In this document: positions 50,764-61,732 of the stretch, piece by piece | Layout of the letters: each line of letters begins with the position of its first letter | Position numbering within the stretch: position 1 is the first letter of the stretch | Assembly (NCBI RefSeq): GCF_035917675.1 | Contig: NZ_CP109104.1 | Span: forward strand, 2,418,001-2,482,000 | Direction of reading: 5' to 3' | Origin: Streptomyces sp. NBC_01775 | GTDB taxonomy: Bacteria; Actinomycetota; Actinomycetes; Streptomycetales; Streptomycetaceae | DNA: 64,000 nucleotides | Notes under the pieces: generated by a model | Seen by the model: the letters and a program-made list of their open reading frames with translations, nothing else | Database searches by the model: none | What the model was told of the DNA's origin: nothing | Position numbers and translations under genes: made by a program

Positions 50764-53700
50764 TCACCGCTGCGCGCGGAGATCCCCCGCCGGAGCCGGG
50801 GTCAGGACGTCAGGGTTCCGTATGGATGCCCCCGCCGCCACCTCCGGCCCGGCCGCCTCCAGCCAGGCCAGCAGCTGCCTCAGCCGGAGCCTGCGCGGGG
50901 CGTACGTCTCGGGATCCGCGATGAGGTGCCGTATCCAGCCGGCTGCCTCATGGGTGGCCTCGGCGGCCTGGATGTCGATGAGGAGGGACAGCTCCGCCCC
51001 CTGGGGAGGGGACGGGTTTCCGAGAAGGTAGCGCCACAGCTCGTGCGCGTGAGCGGTCTCCCGCATGGCGGCCAGTTCACGGGCGATGTCACAGCCTCGC
51101 GCCCAGAGGAGCCGGCCGGGGGTCCTGGCGACCTCGACCAGGTACGGGGCGGCTTCCCGTCCCTCGACGCGGGTGAGGATCCGCAACGCGTGGGACACGT
51201 CGTCGGCGCTCGCGGAGGAAAGAGCGACCAGCTCACGCGCGAGGTGGCTGATGGTGGCGTCCGTCCTGGTCGCTTCGTGCTGAGGAAGGGCGGAAAGGAC
51301 GCCCCGCAACCAGGCGGAGTCCTGGGCGAGACCGGGAACCTCGCGCCACAGCTCCGTCAGGCGCGGCCCGGCATCCTCGCCTCGTGTCTTCAAGAGCACC
51401 TTGGCCGCCCGGGTGTATCCGAAGGCAATGGCGTTGGGCGTCCTGAGCGCCCCTTCCGCCAGGGCGGACGCTCTGTCGTTGTGTCCCGCTTCGAGCAGCG
51501 CATCCGCGAGGGTGGAGCGATCGTACTGGCACAGCTGCCGCCCCTCACCCGTCGCCTTCATGATCGCTTCCACGGCGGGGGCGCCCGAGGAATTGACCCA
51601 GGCGCGCAGGAGCTCTCCCACCAGGAAGCCTCCCCACGCGTGCTGCGCGAGCGCGCCCCGGGCCAGGTTCGCGATCTCCTCTTCGTGTGCGAACTCCGCG
51701 AGGGGCTGCACCAGCACGCCGGGCACCTGTAGAGAGTGCCCCGCATCCGCACCGCTCGCGCGGACGGCGGCCCATACCTCAGCGGCGCCGTCTCCGCCGC
51801 GCACGGCCATCCAGATCTGCACCGCCTGGGCCAGATCGGCGGCGGACGGTGAGCCCCCGGCCAGCACCTCACCCGCGATCCTGGCCGCGGCCTCGGGCTC
51901 GCCCTCCTTGTCCAGGGCCTCGGCCACAGCGAGACGGGCGCCCTGACCGCCCGCGACCCGCCGCATCCCGAACGCCTCCAGCTCGGCCACGGCGCCGGGA
52001 CCACCGACCGCGAGCCACGCCTCGGCGGCGCGCCTGACGCATCCCGTCCCCGCTGTCGGCACCCCCAGCGCGGCGCGCGCCATGCGGGCCGCCTCATCGG
52101 CCTCGCCCAGGCAGACCAACGTCTCGGCCCCGTACGACAGTTCGTAGTCATCCGTGTCCGGCTCGGTCGCCATGGCCCGGGCCCGGTCGCGCACCGCGTC
52201 GCGCGCGGTGTCGCCGAGCGCGCAGGCGACCCGTGCGGCACGGGGAAGCTCCGAGTAGAGCCCGCCGAGGCACGCGCGCAGCAGCCGCTCGGCGACATGC
52301 GGGTCGCCCGCACGGCTGTACGCGTCCACGGCGTACAGCCGACGCGACACGTAGATGCCCTCGGAACTCGCGATCCGGTCCAGCAGGGCCAGCACCTCGG
52401 GACGCTGTCCGAGCGCCCCCAGCACCTCGAACGCCCGCTTGCTGTCCTCGGCGTCGAGCGCCGAACGCCCGATGGCCTCCAGGTGGTCGAGCACTCGGGT
52501 ACGGTGCAGCTCGCCGAAGGCGACGCCTTCCGCGAGCAGCATGCCCGCCAGCAGGGGCCGCTGGTGACCGCCGGGAGCTCCGTCCAGCAGGCGTTCGGCG
52601 ACCAGGTCGGCGGGGCATTCCACCCGCTGGGCCCACATGCAGAAGACGAAGACCGCGAGGGTGCGGTCGTCGCCGGTGAAGCCCCTGCGGATCCAGTCCT
52701 CCATGTCGGGGAAGTCCGGTGTGATCGACTCGGCGTAGGAGCGGGCGGCGATGAACTCCGCGAAGGAGTGGTGGAGAAAGCGGTAGTCGTCGCCTTCACT
52801 CACCAAGAGCCCGGTGCTCTGAAGGAAGTCGGCCAGATCGGTGTCCCAGCCCTCGTGGGGCGCGCCTTCCCACTGGCGCGCCCACTCGACCGCCGCCTCC
52901 CACAGCGAGCCCTCGCCCTCCAGCCGGCAGCGGCCGAGGACGCCGAGAAGTTCGCGTTTGTGGCGGTCGAGTCGCAGGCGGAAGTCCCGGCGTTCCGGAT
53001 CGTCCTCGAAGTGGCCGCGGACGGTGGCGCGCGCCGCGGGGCGTCCGTGGCCACGGCTCAGCAGATGGTCGCAGAAGTGCTGATAGAGGCTGAGCCGGCT
53101 GGTGGGGAGGGGGCGGGCCGGGGCGACGGTGGCGTTGACGGCGGCGATGGTGGCGAGCAACGGATTGTGGACGAGTTCTTTGATGCGGCTGTCCTCAGCC
53201 TCCTCGAGGAAGCGGTCAGCCGTGGCCCGGGCACGCTCGGCCTCGCCCTCGTACTGCGCGGCGAACCACTTGCCCGCGAAGTCCCGCAGCTCCGTCTCGC
53301 CGAACGGTTCCATGCGGTACGCGCCGACGAGCGGGCCACGCAGCGGGGCGAGTTCGGCCTCCGGCAAAGGACGGCTGGTGACGACGAAGCGGTAGTCGCT
53401 GCCGGCGCGGGCGTGTTGGGCGAGGGTGCGGATGACGCCGACCCGGGCGTCCCGGTCGGCGATCTCGTCGAGGCCGTCGACCATGACGAGCCAGCGCGCG
53501 CCCAGAACGCGCCCGGCGAAGAGCCCCACGTCCGGTTCGGTGACCAGCGCGCTGCCCAGGCTGCGGCAGACGGCCTGGCGCAGGACGGCACTCCAGGAAC
53601 CGCTCCGGCCGACGAGAGCGCGGGCGGCGATACGTACGGGGATGACGGGTTCGGCCAGGGGCGCGTTCTCGCCGCTGTCCTTGCGCAGCCAGATGCGCGA

Positions 53701-54384
53701 CAGGGTCCAGGCGAGGTGGCTGGAGAAGGTGGACTTGCCGGCGCCGGGCTCGCCGGTGATCAGAAGGTGCTCGTGCCGGGCGAGCGCGTCGGGCGCCGGG
53801 AGCACGGAGTCGGCCGACTCCTCATCGCCGTCGCGCCGGGGCCCGTCGGCGCGGCGGACAGGGTCGGCGGCGCCCACGCCGCCGGGGCCCTGCCCGCCGT
53901 CGACCTTCATGACCGAGGTGCGAATGCGCTGGCGTACGTATACCGCGGACAGCGGGGGTTCCTCGACACCGAGCATGTCGTACGGGAGGCGTTCGACGGC
54001 CTTGCTCTGCGCCTCTACGAGGTTGCTGACGGCGAGCGTCGGCTTGGGGAGCTGGGTCCAGGAGGTGAGGCGGGGCGCTTCGGCCGACTGACGTTCCTCC
54101 TCGGCCCGCTCCATGCCCTGTTTGGCGCGCAGCCACAGCGACTCGACCTCGTCCGGGTCGCGTCGCAGGCCGACGGCGATGGCACGGACGATCTGGAGCG
54201 GGAGGAAGCGGGTGGCGTTGTGGAGGTCGTACACCGCGTTCTTGTGGGCGAGTTCGGCCCGGACGACGGCGTGGGGGCTCTCGTACCCGGCGTCGGCCAT
54301 CGCCTGTCGGAACCACGCCGACAGCTCCTCCAGTTCCAGGAAGCGCTGCGCGGCGCCCTCCTTCGGCGGACGCCCACCCGGCAT
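50764..54384 (-). CDS. HTH-NACHT STAND NTPase
   Basis: A 1,206-residue signal-transducing NTPase. Residues about 15-95 look like a helix-turn-helix or XRE-like region (ESPHAVVRAELAHKNAVYDLHNATRFLP). A linker ends VYVRQRI. The NACHT core has Walker A GEPGAGKST (211-219), Walker B WLVMVDGLDEIADRDAR (298-314) and a sensor arginine block RFVVTSRPL; the winged-helix end reads FLHHSFAEFIAARSYAES. The last ~650 residues are helical TPR/HEAT-like repeats for sensing. No separate effector such as a nuclease or TIR is visible. Bacterial NACHT proteins can defend against phages; others regulate development. It ends 10 bases before kdpD, so it may lead the kdpDE transcript. Confidence 0.85.
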   Translation of the reverse strand: MPGGRPPKEGAAQRFLELEELSAWFRQAMADAGYESPHAVVRAELAHKNAVYDLHNATRFLPLQIVRAIAVGLRRDPDEVESLWLRAKQGMERAEEERQSAEAPRLTSWTQLPKPTLAVSNLVEAQSKAVERLPYDMLGVEEPPLSAVYVRQRIRTSVMKVDGGQGPGGVGAADPVRRADGPRRDGDEESADSVLPAPDALARHEHLLITGEPGAGKSTFSSHLAWTLSRIWLRKDSGENAPLAEPVIPVRIAARALVGRSGSWSAVLRQAVCRSLGSALVTEPDVGLFAGRVLGARWLVMVDGLDEIADRDARVGVIRTLAQHARAGSDYRFVVTSRPLPEAELAPLRGPLVGAYRMEPFGETELRDFAGKWFAAQYEGEAERARATADRFLEEAEDSRIKELVHNPLLATIAAVNATVAPARPLPTSRLSLYQHFCDHLLSRGHGRPAARATVRGHFEDDPERRDFRLRLDRHKRELLGVLGRCRLEGEGSLWEAAVEWARQWEGAPHEGWDTDLADFLQSTGLLVSEGDDYRFLHHSFAEFIAARSYAESITPDFPDMEDWIRRGFTGDDRTLAVFVFCMWAQRVECPADLVAERLLDGAPGGHQRPLLAGMLLAEGVAFGELHRTRVLDHLEAIGRSALDAEDSKRAFEVLGALGQRPEVLALLDRIASSEGIYVSRRLYAVDAYSRAGDPHVAERLLRACLGGLYSELPRAARVACALGDTARDAVRDRARAMATEPDTDDYELSYGAETLVCLGEADEAARMARAALGVPTAGTGCVRRAAEAWLAVGGPGAVAELEAFGMRRVAGGQGARLAVAEALDKEGEPEAAARIAGEVLAGGSPSAADLAQAVQIWMAVRGGDGAAEVWAAVRASGADAGHSLQVPGVLVQPLAEFAHEEEIANLARGALAQHAWGGFLVGELLRAWVNSSGAPAVEAIMKATGEGRQLCQYDRSTLADALLEAGHNDRASALAEGALRTPNAIAFGYTRAAKVLLKTRGEDAGPRLTELWREVPGLAQDSAWLRGVLSALPQHEATRTDATISHLARELVALSSASADDVSHALRILTRVEGREAAPYLVEVARTPGRLLWARGCDIARELAAMRETAHAHELWRYLLGNPSPPQGAELSLLIDIQAAEATHEAAGWIRHLIADPETYAPRRLRLRQLLAWLEAAGPEVAAGASIRNPDVLTPAPAGDLRAQR

Positions 54385-54454
54385 GTATCCCCCTCGGTTT
54401 CCGGCTGTTTCTCCAGCCTAGAGGGAAACCCGTGTCCGTCAGCAGAGTTGGGGC

Positions 54455-54769
54455 ATGCCTCTCGACACCGCACACCCGGCCCTCTTCGCGGCGCTCGCCG
54501 CGCTGCCCACCGTCGCGCTGCTCCTGCGCACCTGGATCAGGCACCGTACGGCCGTACGACTGGAGGAGGAGCACACCCGCAGGGTCCGCATGGCGCTGGC
54601 GGACTCGCTGGCCGCGCACCGGGCGGAGATCGTACGGGCGTGTGCCGAGCTGGAGTCGGCCTCGCGCGTCACGGAGCGGGCGCGGGTGCCGGGGTCCGCT
54701 CCTGGAGTACCCCGTCCTCCAACTCGACCACCCGGTCGGCGAGATCCAGCAGGCTCTCGTCGTGTGTAG
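54455..54769 (+). CDS. Small membrane-anchored hypothetical protein
   Basis: A 104-residue frame with a single N-terminal membrane segment (ALFAALAALPTVALLLRTW) and a charged helix (RLEEEHTRRVRMALADSLAAHRAEIVRACAELESA). The last 30 residues are Pro/Arg-rich and overlap the end of the ABC ATPase gene on the other strand by 101 bases, so only the first ~70 residues look truly coding. Not recognised. It is divergent from the NACHT gene by 70 bases, so the two could share a promoter region. Confidence 0.45.
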   Translation: MPLDTAHPALFAALAALPTVALLLRTWIRHRTAVRLEEEHTRRVRMALADSLAAHRAEIVRACAELESASRVTERARVPGSAPGVPRPPTRPPGRRDPAGSRRV

Positions 54770-55379
54770 CGACGAGAGCGGTGACGGCCTCGCCTTCCGC
54801 CGTGGCGTCACCGCGGACCACCGCGCGCAGCAGTTCCATCACCCCGTGCCCCGTCTCCGCGTCGAGCTGGCCGGTGGGCTCGTCGGCCAGGAGGAGGGAG
54901 GGGCGGTTGGCGAGAGCGCGGGCTATGGCGACGCGCTGCTGCTGGCCGCCGGAGAGCTCGCCGGGGCGCTGCTGGGCGTGGTCGGTGAGGCCGACCAGGG
55001 CGAGCAGCAGCGCGACGCGCTCCTCGCGCTCGGCGGCCGGGACCTTGCGCAGCCGCAGCGGGACGCCGACGTTCTCGGCCGCCGTGAGGACGGGCAGCAG
55101 TGCGAAGGACTGGAAGACGAAGCCGATCCGGTCCCTGCGCAGCGCCAGGTTCCCGCTCTCGCCGAGGGTGGCCAGGTCGGTGCCCTCGACGCTGATCCGT
55201 CCCTGGTCGGGGGCGTCGAGGCCGGCGACGAGGTTGAGCAGGGTGGTCTTTCCCGACCCCGACCTGCCGCGTACGGCGACGAGTTCGCCGCGCGGGACGC
55301 TCAGCGAGACGCCGCGCAGCGCGTGCACGGCGGTCGGGCCGCGTCCATAGGTGCGGTGCACATCCTCGACCTCCACCAT
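54669..55379 (-). CDS. ABC transporter ATP-binding protein without permease partner
   Basis: A 236-residue MacB/LolD-type ATPase. It has Walker A GRSGSGKTT, VFQSFALLPVLT, signature LSGGQQQRVAIARALA, Walker B LLLADEPTGQLD and the switch His in ATHDE. It starts MVEVEDVHRTYGRGP at 55379; the frame is open 52 codons further, but with junk sequence. A permease of the FtsX type normally follows, yet downstream lies only a small opposing frame and then the NACHT gene. The protein must use a permease encoded elsewhere, or its partner has been lost. A similar ATPase with permease is at 28508-31934. Confidence 0.9.
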   Translation of the reverse strand: MVEVEDVHRTYGRGPTAVHALRGVSLSVPRGELVAVRGRSGSGKTTLLNLVAGLDAPDQGRISVEGTDLATLGESGNLALRRDRIGFVFQSFALLPVLTAAENVGVPLRLRKVPAAEREERVALLLALVGLTDHAQQRPGELSGGQQQRVAIARALANRPSLLLADEPTGQLDAETGHGVMELLRAVVRGDATAEGEAVTALVATHDESLLDLADRVVELEDGVLQERTPAPAPAP

Positions 55380-55597
55380 GTCCGCCGCCCCGTACCGCTC
55401 CCGCTCCAACTGCCCGCCCCCATCCACACGTTCGACCGGCCCCGGCCGCGCGCCAGTATGCGCGGCCCACGGGGCGCACGGCAACGGGAGGGCTTCCCCG
55501 TACCGGCGTTCCCCTGCATGATGACGACGCGTCACAAGAGAGAACAGCGTTCACCATACGGAACTGCCCGGAACAGCCATCCTCCGGAGGCGCCCCC

Positions 55598-56755
55598 ATG
55601 AACCGACGCCGGCTACTCCTGCGCGCAGCGGCACTGAGCGCCGCCGCCACCCCCTCCCTGCTCCCCCCGCTGCTCCCCTCCGCCCAGGCGGCCCCCGCCC
55701 GCGCATCCCGCGCCAAGGCCGGGCCGCCATCACGCGACGAGGTGACCGAGGCGGTCACCAGAGCCGCCGACCACTGGATATCCGCCCACGCCGACCCCGG
55801 CAACAACCAATGGGCCCGCGCCACCTTCTTCAGCGGCCTGATGGCCCTGCACCGCGTCACCGGCCAGGCCCGCCATCTCGCCTACGCCCGCTCCTGGGCC
55901 GAGAAGCACGACTACGCGCTGCACGACGGCGTCAGCACCCGGCACGCCGACGATCACAACGCGGGACAGGCGTACCTCGACCTGTACGAGGCCGAAGGCT
56001 CCCGCGACGAGGCGAAGATCGCCGCCATCGAAGAATCGCTGCACCGGATGACGTTCACCGACCGTCCCGACAAGAACGACGACTGGTGGTGGGACGACGC
56101 GCTCCATATGGCGATGCCGCCGTTCGCCCGGATCGCCGTGCTGCGGGGCGAGCCCGCCTACGCGGACAAGCTGTACCGGCTCTACACCCACACCAAGAGT
56201 GCCCAGGGCGGCCCGGGCCTGCTCGACCCCGGCACCGGCCTCTGGTACCGCGACGACCGCTTCCTGCCCGGCGGCATCGCCTCGCCCGGCGGCAAACCGG
56301 TGCTGTGGTCACGGGGCAACGGGTGGGTGGCGGGCGGCCACGTCAAAACGCTCAAGGCCCTGGCGGGCGGCGCCGCGCATACGCGGGAGTACCGCACGAC
56401 GCTGGCGCGGCTCCTCGCCGGCGTCCGCGCCGTCCAGCGCGACGACGGCTTCTGGAACGTCAACCTCGCCGATCCCGGGCACCTGCCCGGCCCCGAGACC
56501 AGCGGCACGGCGTTCTTCACGTACGCCACCGCGTACGCGCTGCGCGCGGGGCTGGTACCGCCGCACTACGGCGACGTCGTCGCCCGCGCCTGGCGGGGCC
56601 TGGTGACCACCGCGCTGCATCCGGACGGCTTCCTCGGCTACGTCCAGGGCGTCGGCGACCGCCCCGAGTCCAGCCAGCCGGTCACCTACGAGACGACGTC
56701 CGACTTCGCCGTGGGGGCGTTCCTCCTGGCGGGGGCGGAGCTGCTCACCCGTTGA
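55598..56755 (+). CDS. Exported GH88/GH105 unsaturated glycuronyl hydrolase
   Basis: A 385-residue exported enzyme of the GH88/GH105 type (YteR/YesR-like), which removes the unsaturated uronic acid from oligosaccharides left by polysaccharide lyases. The signal peptide starts NRRRLLLRAAALSAAATPSLLPPLLP with a twin-Arg-like run and ends QAAPA. The alpha/alpha-barrel core has ADHWISAHADPGNNQWARATFFSGL, DDHNAGQAYLDLYE (catalytic Asp area), WWWDDALHMAMPPFARI, WSRGNGWVAGG and ETSGTAFFTYATAYALRAG. No lyase or sugar transporter gene is adjacent. CGGAGG lies upstream of the ATG. A strong terminator (56761-56790) separates it from kdpC. Confidence 0.9.
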   Translation: MNRRRLLLRAAALSAAATPSLLPPLLPSAQAAPARASRAKAGPPSRDEVTEAVTRAADHWISAHADPGNNQWARATFFSGLMALHRVTGQARHLAYARSWAEKHDYALHDGVSTRHADDHNAGQAYLDLYEAEGSRDEAKIAAIEESLHRMTFTDRPDKNDDWWWDDALHMAMPPFARIAVLRGEPAYADKLYRLYTHTKSAQGGPGLLDPGTGLWYRDDRFLPGGIASPGGKPVLWSRGNGWVAGGHVKTLKALAGGAAHTREYRTTLARLLAGVRAVQRDDGFWNVNLADPGHLPGPETSGTAFFTYATAYALRAGLVPPHYGDVVARAWRGLVTTALHPDGFLGYVQGVGDRPESSQPVTYETTSDFAVGAFLLAGAELLTR

Positions 56756-56760
56756 AGTGG

Positions 56761-56790
56761 CCGGACGGGGCTGATTTCAGCCCCGTCCGG
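56761..56790. terminator. Bidirectional terminator between GH105 gene and kdpC
   Basis: CCGGACGGGGCTG (56761-56773) and its exact complement (56778-56790) with a 4-base ATTT loop form a 13-bp stem, 6 bases after the GH105 stop and 46 bases from the kdpC stop. Confidence 0.85.
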
Positions 56791-56820
56791 GGGCACCTCC
56801 CGGCCGAAGGCCGGGGGCGG
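56789..56820. repeat. GGGGGCACCTCCC hairpin element, copy 2
   Basis: The sequence is GGGGGCACCTCCCGGCC, GAA, GGCCGGGGGCGG: the same left side and GAA loop as at 16917-16960, with compensating stem changes. It stands next to a conventional terminator. Confidence 0.6.
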
Positions 56821-56835
56821 GGCAGAGGGGCCGAA

Positions 56836-57482
56836 TCAACGGGAGGCGGCCCGGCGCACGGCCACGTTCAGCTCCAGGACGTTCACGTGGGGCGCCCCCA
56901 GGAACCCCGCGGTGCGCCCATCCGTATGGGCATCCACCAACCCCCGCACGGCGCCCCGCGAAAGCCCGTTCTCCCGCGCGACCCGCGCGGCCTGAAGCCG
57001 CGCGTAGTCGGCCGAAACGTGCGGGTCGATCGCCGAGGAGGACCCGGTCACCGCGTCCTTTGGCACCTCGGACTCGGGCACCCCGTTGAAGCGGGCGACC
57101 TCGTGCCGCGCCTCGCGCACCGCCTTCACCAGCCGGGGGTCGTCGGCGCCGAGCTGGCTGGAGCCGGTGGCCCGGGGGTCGTAGCCGGAGTGGGAGGGGC
57201 GGCCCTGGAAGTACCGGGGGTCGGGCTTGTCCGATCCCGGCCGGTTCCAGCTCTGGCCGATGAGCGAGGAGCCCACCTCCTTGCCGTCGGCCCGCACGGG
57301 CGAGCCGTCGGCCTTGTCGTGGAAGGCGGCCTGTGCGACCCCGGTGACGGCCAGCGGGTAGATCACGCCGCAGACGACGGTGAGGACGAGCAGGGCCCGG
57401 AGCGCGGCCCACACGAGCCGGCCGCCGTTGCGTACAGAGGTGTTGCGGGGGTACGGGGGCCGTCCCCCGGAAGAACGCGGCA

Positions 57483-57483
<1 letters not shown>
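56836..57483 (-). CDS. kdpC: KdpC, potassium-ATPase subunit C
   Basis: A 215-residue single-span subunit that stabilises the KdpFABC complex. The membrane helix LVWAALRALLVLTVVCGVIYPLAVTGVAQAAF is followed by the family motifs GSSLIGQSWNRPG, YFQGRPSHSGYDPRATGSSQLG, VTGSSSAIDPHVSADYARLQAARVARENGL and APHVNVLELNVA. The Arg/Pro/Ser lead of 20 residues is longer than in E. coli. Its ATG overlaps the kdpB stop by one base (TGATG). It is the last gene of the kdp operon and is followed by a bidirectional terminator. Confidence 0.95.
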
Positions 57484-59620
<2,137 letters not shown>

Positions 59621-59621
<1 letters not shown>

Positions 59622-61282
59622 CAGGAGAGTCCCTCCGCGAGCGGCCCCAGAGCCAGGGCCGGGAAGAAGGTGAGACCGGCGATGATCGCGATCGCGCCGG
59701 TCAACACCCCCGTGAACAGGGGCTTGTCGGTGCGCAGCGTCCCCGCCGTGACGGGCACGGGCGCCTGCTTGCCCAACGACCCGGCGAGCGCGAGCACGAA
59801 CACCATGGGCACGAAGCGGCCCAGGAGCATGCACAGCCCGAGGGTGGTGTTGAAGAAGGGCGTATCGGCACCGAATCCGGCGAACGCGCTGCCGTTGTTG
59901 TTGGACGCGGAGGTGTAGGCGTACAGGACCTCGCTGAAGCCGTGGGCCCCGAGGTTGGTCATGGCCGCCTTGCCGTCGGGCAGGGCCATGGCCGTCGCGG
60001 TGCCGCCGAGCACGAGCGCGGGGGTGACGAGGATGGAGGCAGCCGCGAACTTGATCTCGCGGGCGCCGATCTTCTTGCCCAGGTACTCGGGGGTGCGCCC
60101 CACCATGAGCCCGGCGATGAAGACGGCGACGACGGCCATGACGAGCATGCCGTAGAGCCCCGAGCCCACGCCTCCGGGCGTGATCTCGCCGAGCATCATC
60201 CCGAGCAGGGCCGTCCCGCCGCCGAACGCGGTGAAGGAGTCGTGGAAGGAGTTGACCGCGCCGGTGGAGGTCATGGTGGTGGCCGCGGCGAACAGCGAGG
60301 AGCTGCCCTCGCCGAAGCGCTGCTCCTTGCCCTCCATCGCGCCGCCCGCCAGCTGGGCCGCAGCACCGGGGTGGGCGTACTCGGAGGCGGTGATCACGAG
60401 GGTGGCGCCGAGCCAGATGACCCCCATCGCGGCGAGGATCGCGTAACCCTGCCGCACGCTGCCGGCCATCTTGCCGAAGGTGCGGGTCAGTGAGAACGGG
60501 ATGACGAGGATCAAGAAGATCTCCAGCAGGTTGCTGAAGCCGTTGGGATTTTCGAACGGGTGCGCGGAGTTGGCGTTGAAGAAGCCGCCTCCGTTGGTGC
60601 CCAGTTCCTTGATGGCCTCCTGGGAGGCGACGGGCCCGCCGGGAAGGTGCTGGGTGTCGCCGGAGAGGGTGTGGACCTCGTGCATGCCGGCGAAGTTCTG
60701 GACGGCGCCGGTCGCCACCAGCACGATCGCGCTGAGGAAGGCGATCGGCAGCAGGATGCGGACGGTGCCGCGCACCATGTCGGCCCAGAAGTTGCCCAGC
60801 TCGCCGGTGCGCGACCTGGCGAAGCCGCGCACCAGCGCGATGGCGACGGCCATGCCGACGGCGGCCGAGACGAAGTTCTGCACCGCCAGACCGGTCATCT
60901 GCGTGAGGTGACCCATGGCCGATTCACCGGCGTACGACTGCCAGTTGGTGTTGGACACGAACGAGGCCGCGGTGTTGAACGCCTGGTCGGGGTCGATGGC
61001 CTGGAAGCCCAGCGACATCGGCAGCTTGTCCTGGCAGCGCTGCATCGCGTACAGGAACAGCACGCCCATGGCCGAAAAGGCCAGAGCCGCGCGCAGATAG
61101 GCGGGCCAGCGCATCTCGGCGCGGGGGTCGGCGCCGATACAGCGGTATATCAGCCGCTCGACGCGCAGGTGTTTCCCGGAGCTGTAGACGGCGGCCATGT
61201 GGTCGCCGAGGGGGCGGTACACCAGCGCGAGCGCTCCCACGAGCGCGACGAGCTGGAGCACGTCCGCGAGGATCGGGCTCAT
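59621..61282 (-). CDS. kdpA: KdpA, potassium-binding channel subunit
   Basis: A 553-residue channel-like subunit with about ten helices and four pore loops. Selectivity-loop sequences are visible: [46 protein letters not shown] and [15 protein letters not shown], each with the Gly or Asn/Ser pattern of KdpA. It starts [26 protein letters not shown] and ends at 59621, where its TGA shares one base with the kdpB ATG. kdpF ends 8 bases upstream. It binds K+ with micromolar affinity in the known complex. Confidence 0.95.
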
Positions 61283-61290
61283 ACCGGCGC

Positions 61291-61389
61291 TCAGAACCTC
61301 TCCGGGAAGAAGAGGGCGAGGGCCAGGTAGCCCAGCAGGGCGACGGCGATGACGAGGCCGACAGCGTTCTGGGCGGTCTCGGCGCTCAC
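61291..61389 (-). CDS. kdpF: KdpF small subunit
   Basis: A 32-residue single-helix peptide ([24 protein letters not shown]) that stabilises the Kdp complex. The ending [10 protein letters not shown] is the recognised KdpF signature. It starts with GTG 61389, overlapping the stop of a 27-residue membrane peptide by four bases (GTGA), and ends 8 bases before kdpA. It is too short to be found by normal gene callers but is standard in kdp operons. Confidence 0.9.
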   Translation of the reverse strand: MSAETAQNAVGLVIAVALLGYLALALFFPERF

Positions 61390-61469
61390 AGCCTGTCGAC
61401 CCCCTTGGCGATGAGTGCCACCAGCGCGAAGACGGCGAGCGTGGTGACGACGAAGGCCAGATCGGCCAT
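61386..61469 (-). CDS. 27-residue membrane peptide at the head of the kdp operon
   Basis: A short frame encodes [20 protein letters not shown] and then AKGVDRL: one hydrophobic helix with a positive C-terminal end. ATG 61469 has a GGAG 6 bases upstream, and its TGA overlaps the kdpF start by four bases, so translation into kdpF is coupled. The protein is not KdpF itself, which follows. From memory, similar peptides occur before kdpF in other streptomycetes. I infer a second small membrane partner of the Kdp pump or a leader peptide. Confidence 0.75.
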   Translation of the reverse strand: MADLAFVVTTLAVFALVALIAKGVDRL

Positions 61470-61666
61470 CGTGCGCTCCTAGGTGAGGTACGGAGTTTCT
61501 GACGTCTCCAGAAAACCCCTGTTCCCAGCGCACTCAGCTTCCGTTGACGACCCCCATACGCGCCCCCGGGCGCCTTTGACGGGGCTCATACGCCCGTGAC
61601 GCGCTCCATACGCCCCGCCCCACCACACTCCCGGAGCCGCTACGCTCCGTAGCATCCGGCACACGA

Positions 61667-61709
61667 AAGCCGTCGGCCGGACCCCGCCTGGGGATCCGGC
61701 CGACGGCTT
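61667..61709 (-). terminator. 15-bp stem-loop terminator after DUF3710
   Basis: AAGCCGTCGGCCGGA (61667-61681) pairs exactly with its complement (61695-61709) across 13 bases. It lies 24 bases past the DUF3710 stop and ends the thioesterase-dut-DUF3710 transcript before the kdp promoter region (61470-61666), in which I see no clear KdpE box. Confidence 0.8.
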
Positions 61710-61732
61710 GCTGTCCTACGCGCGGGAGACGG

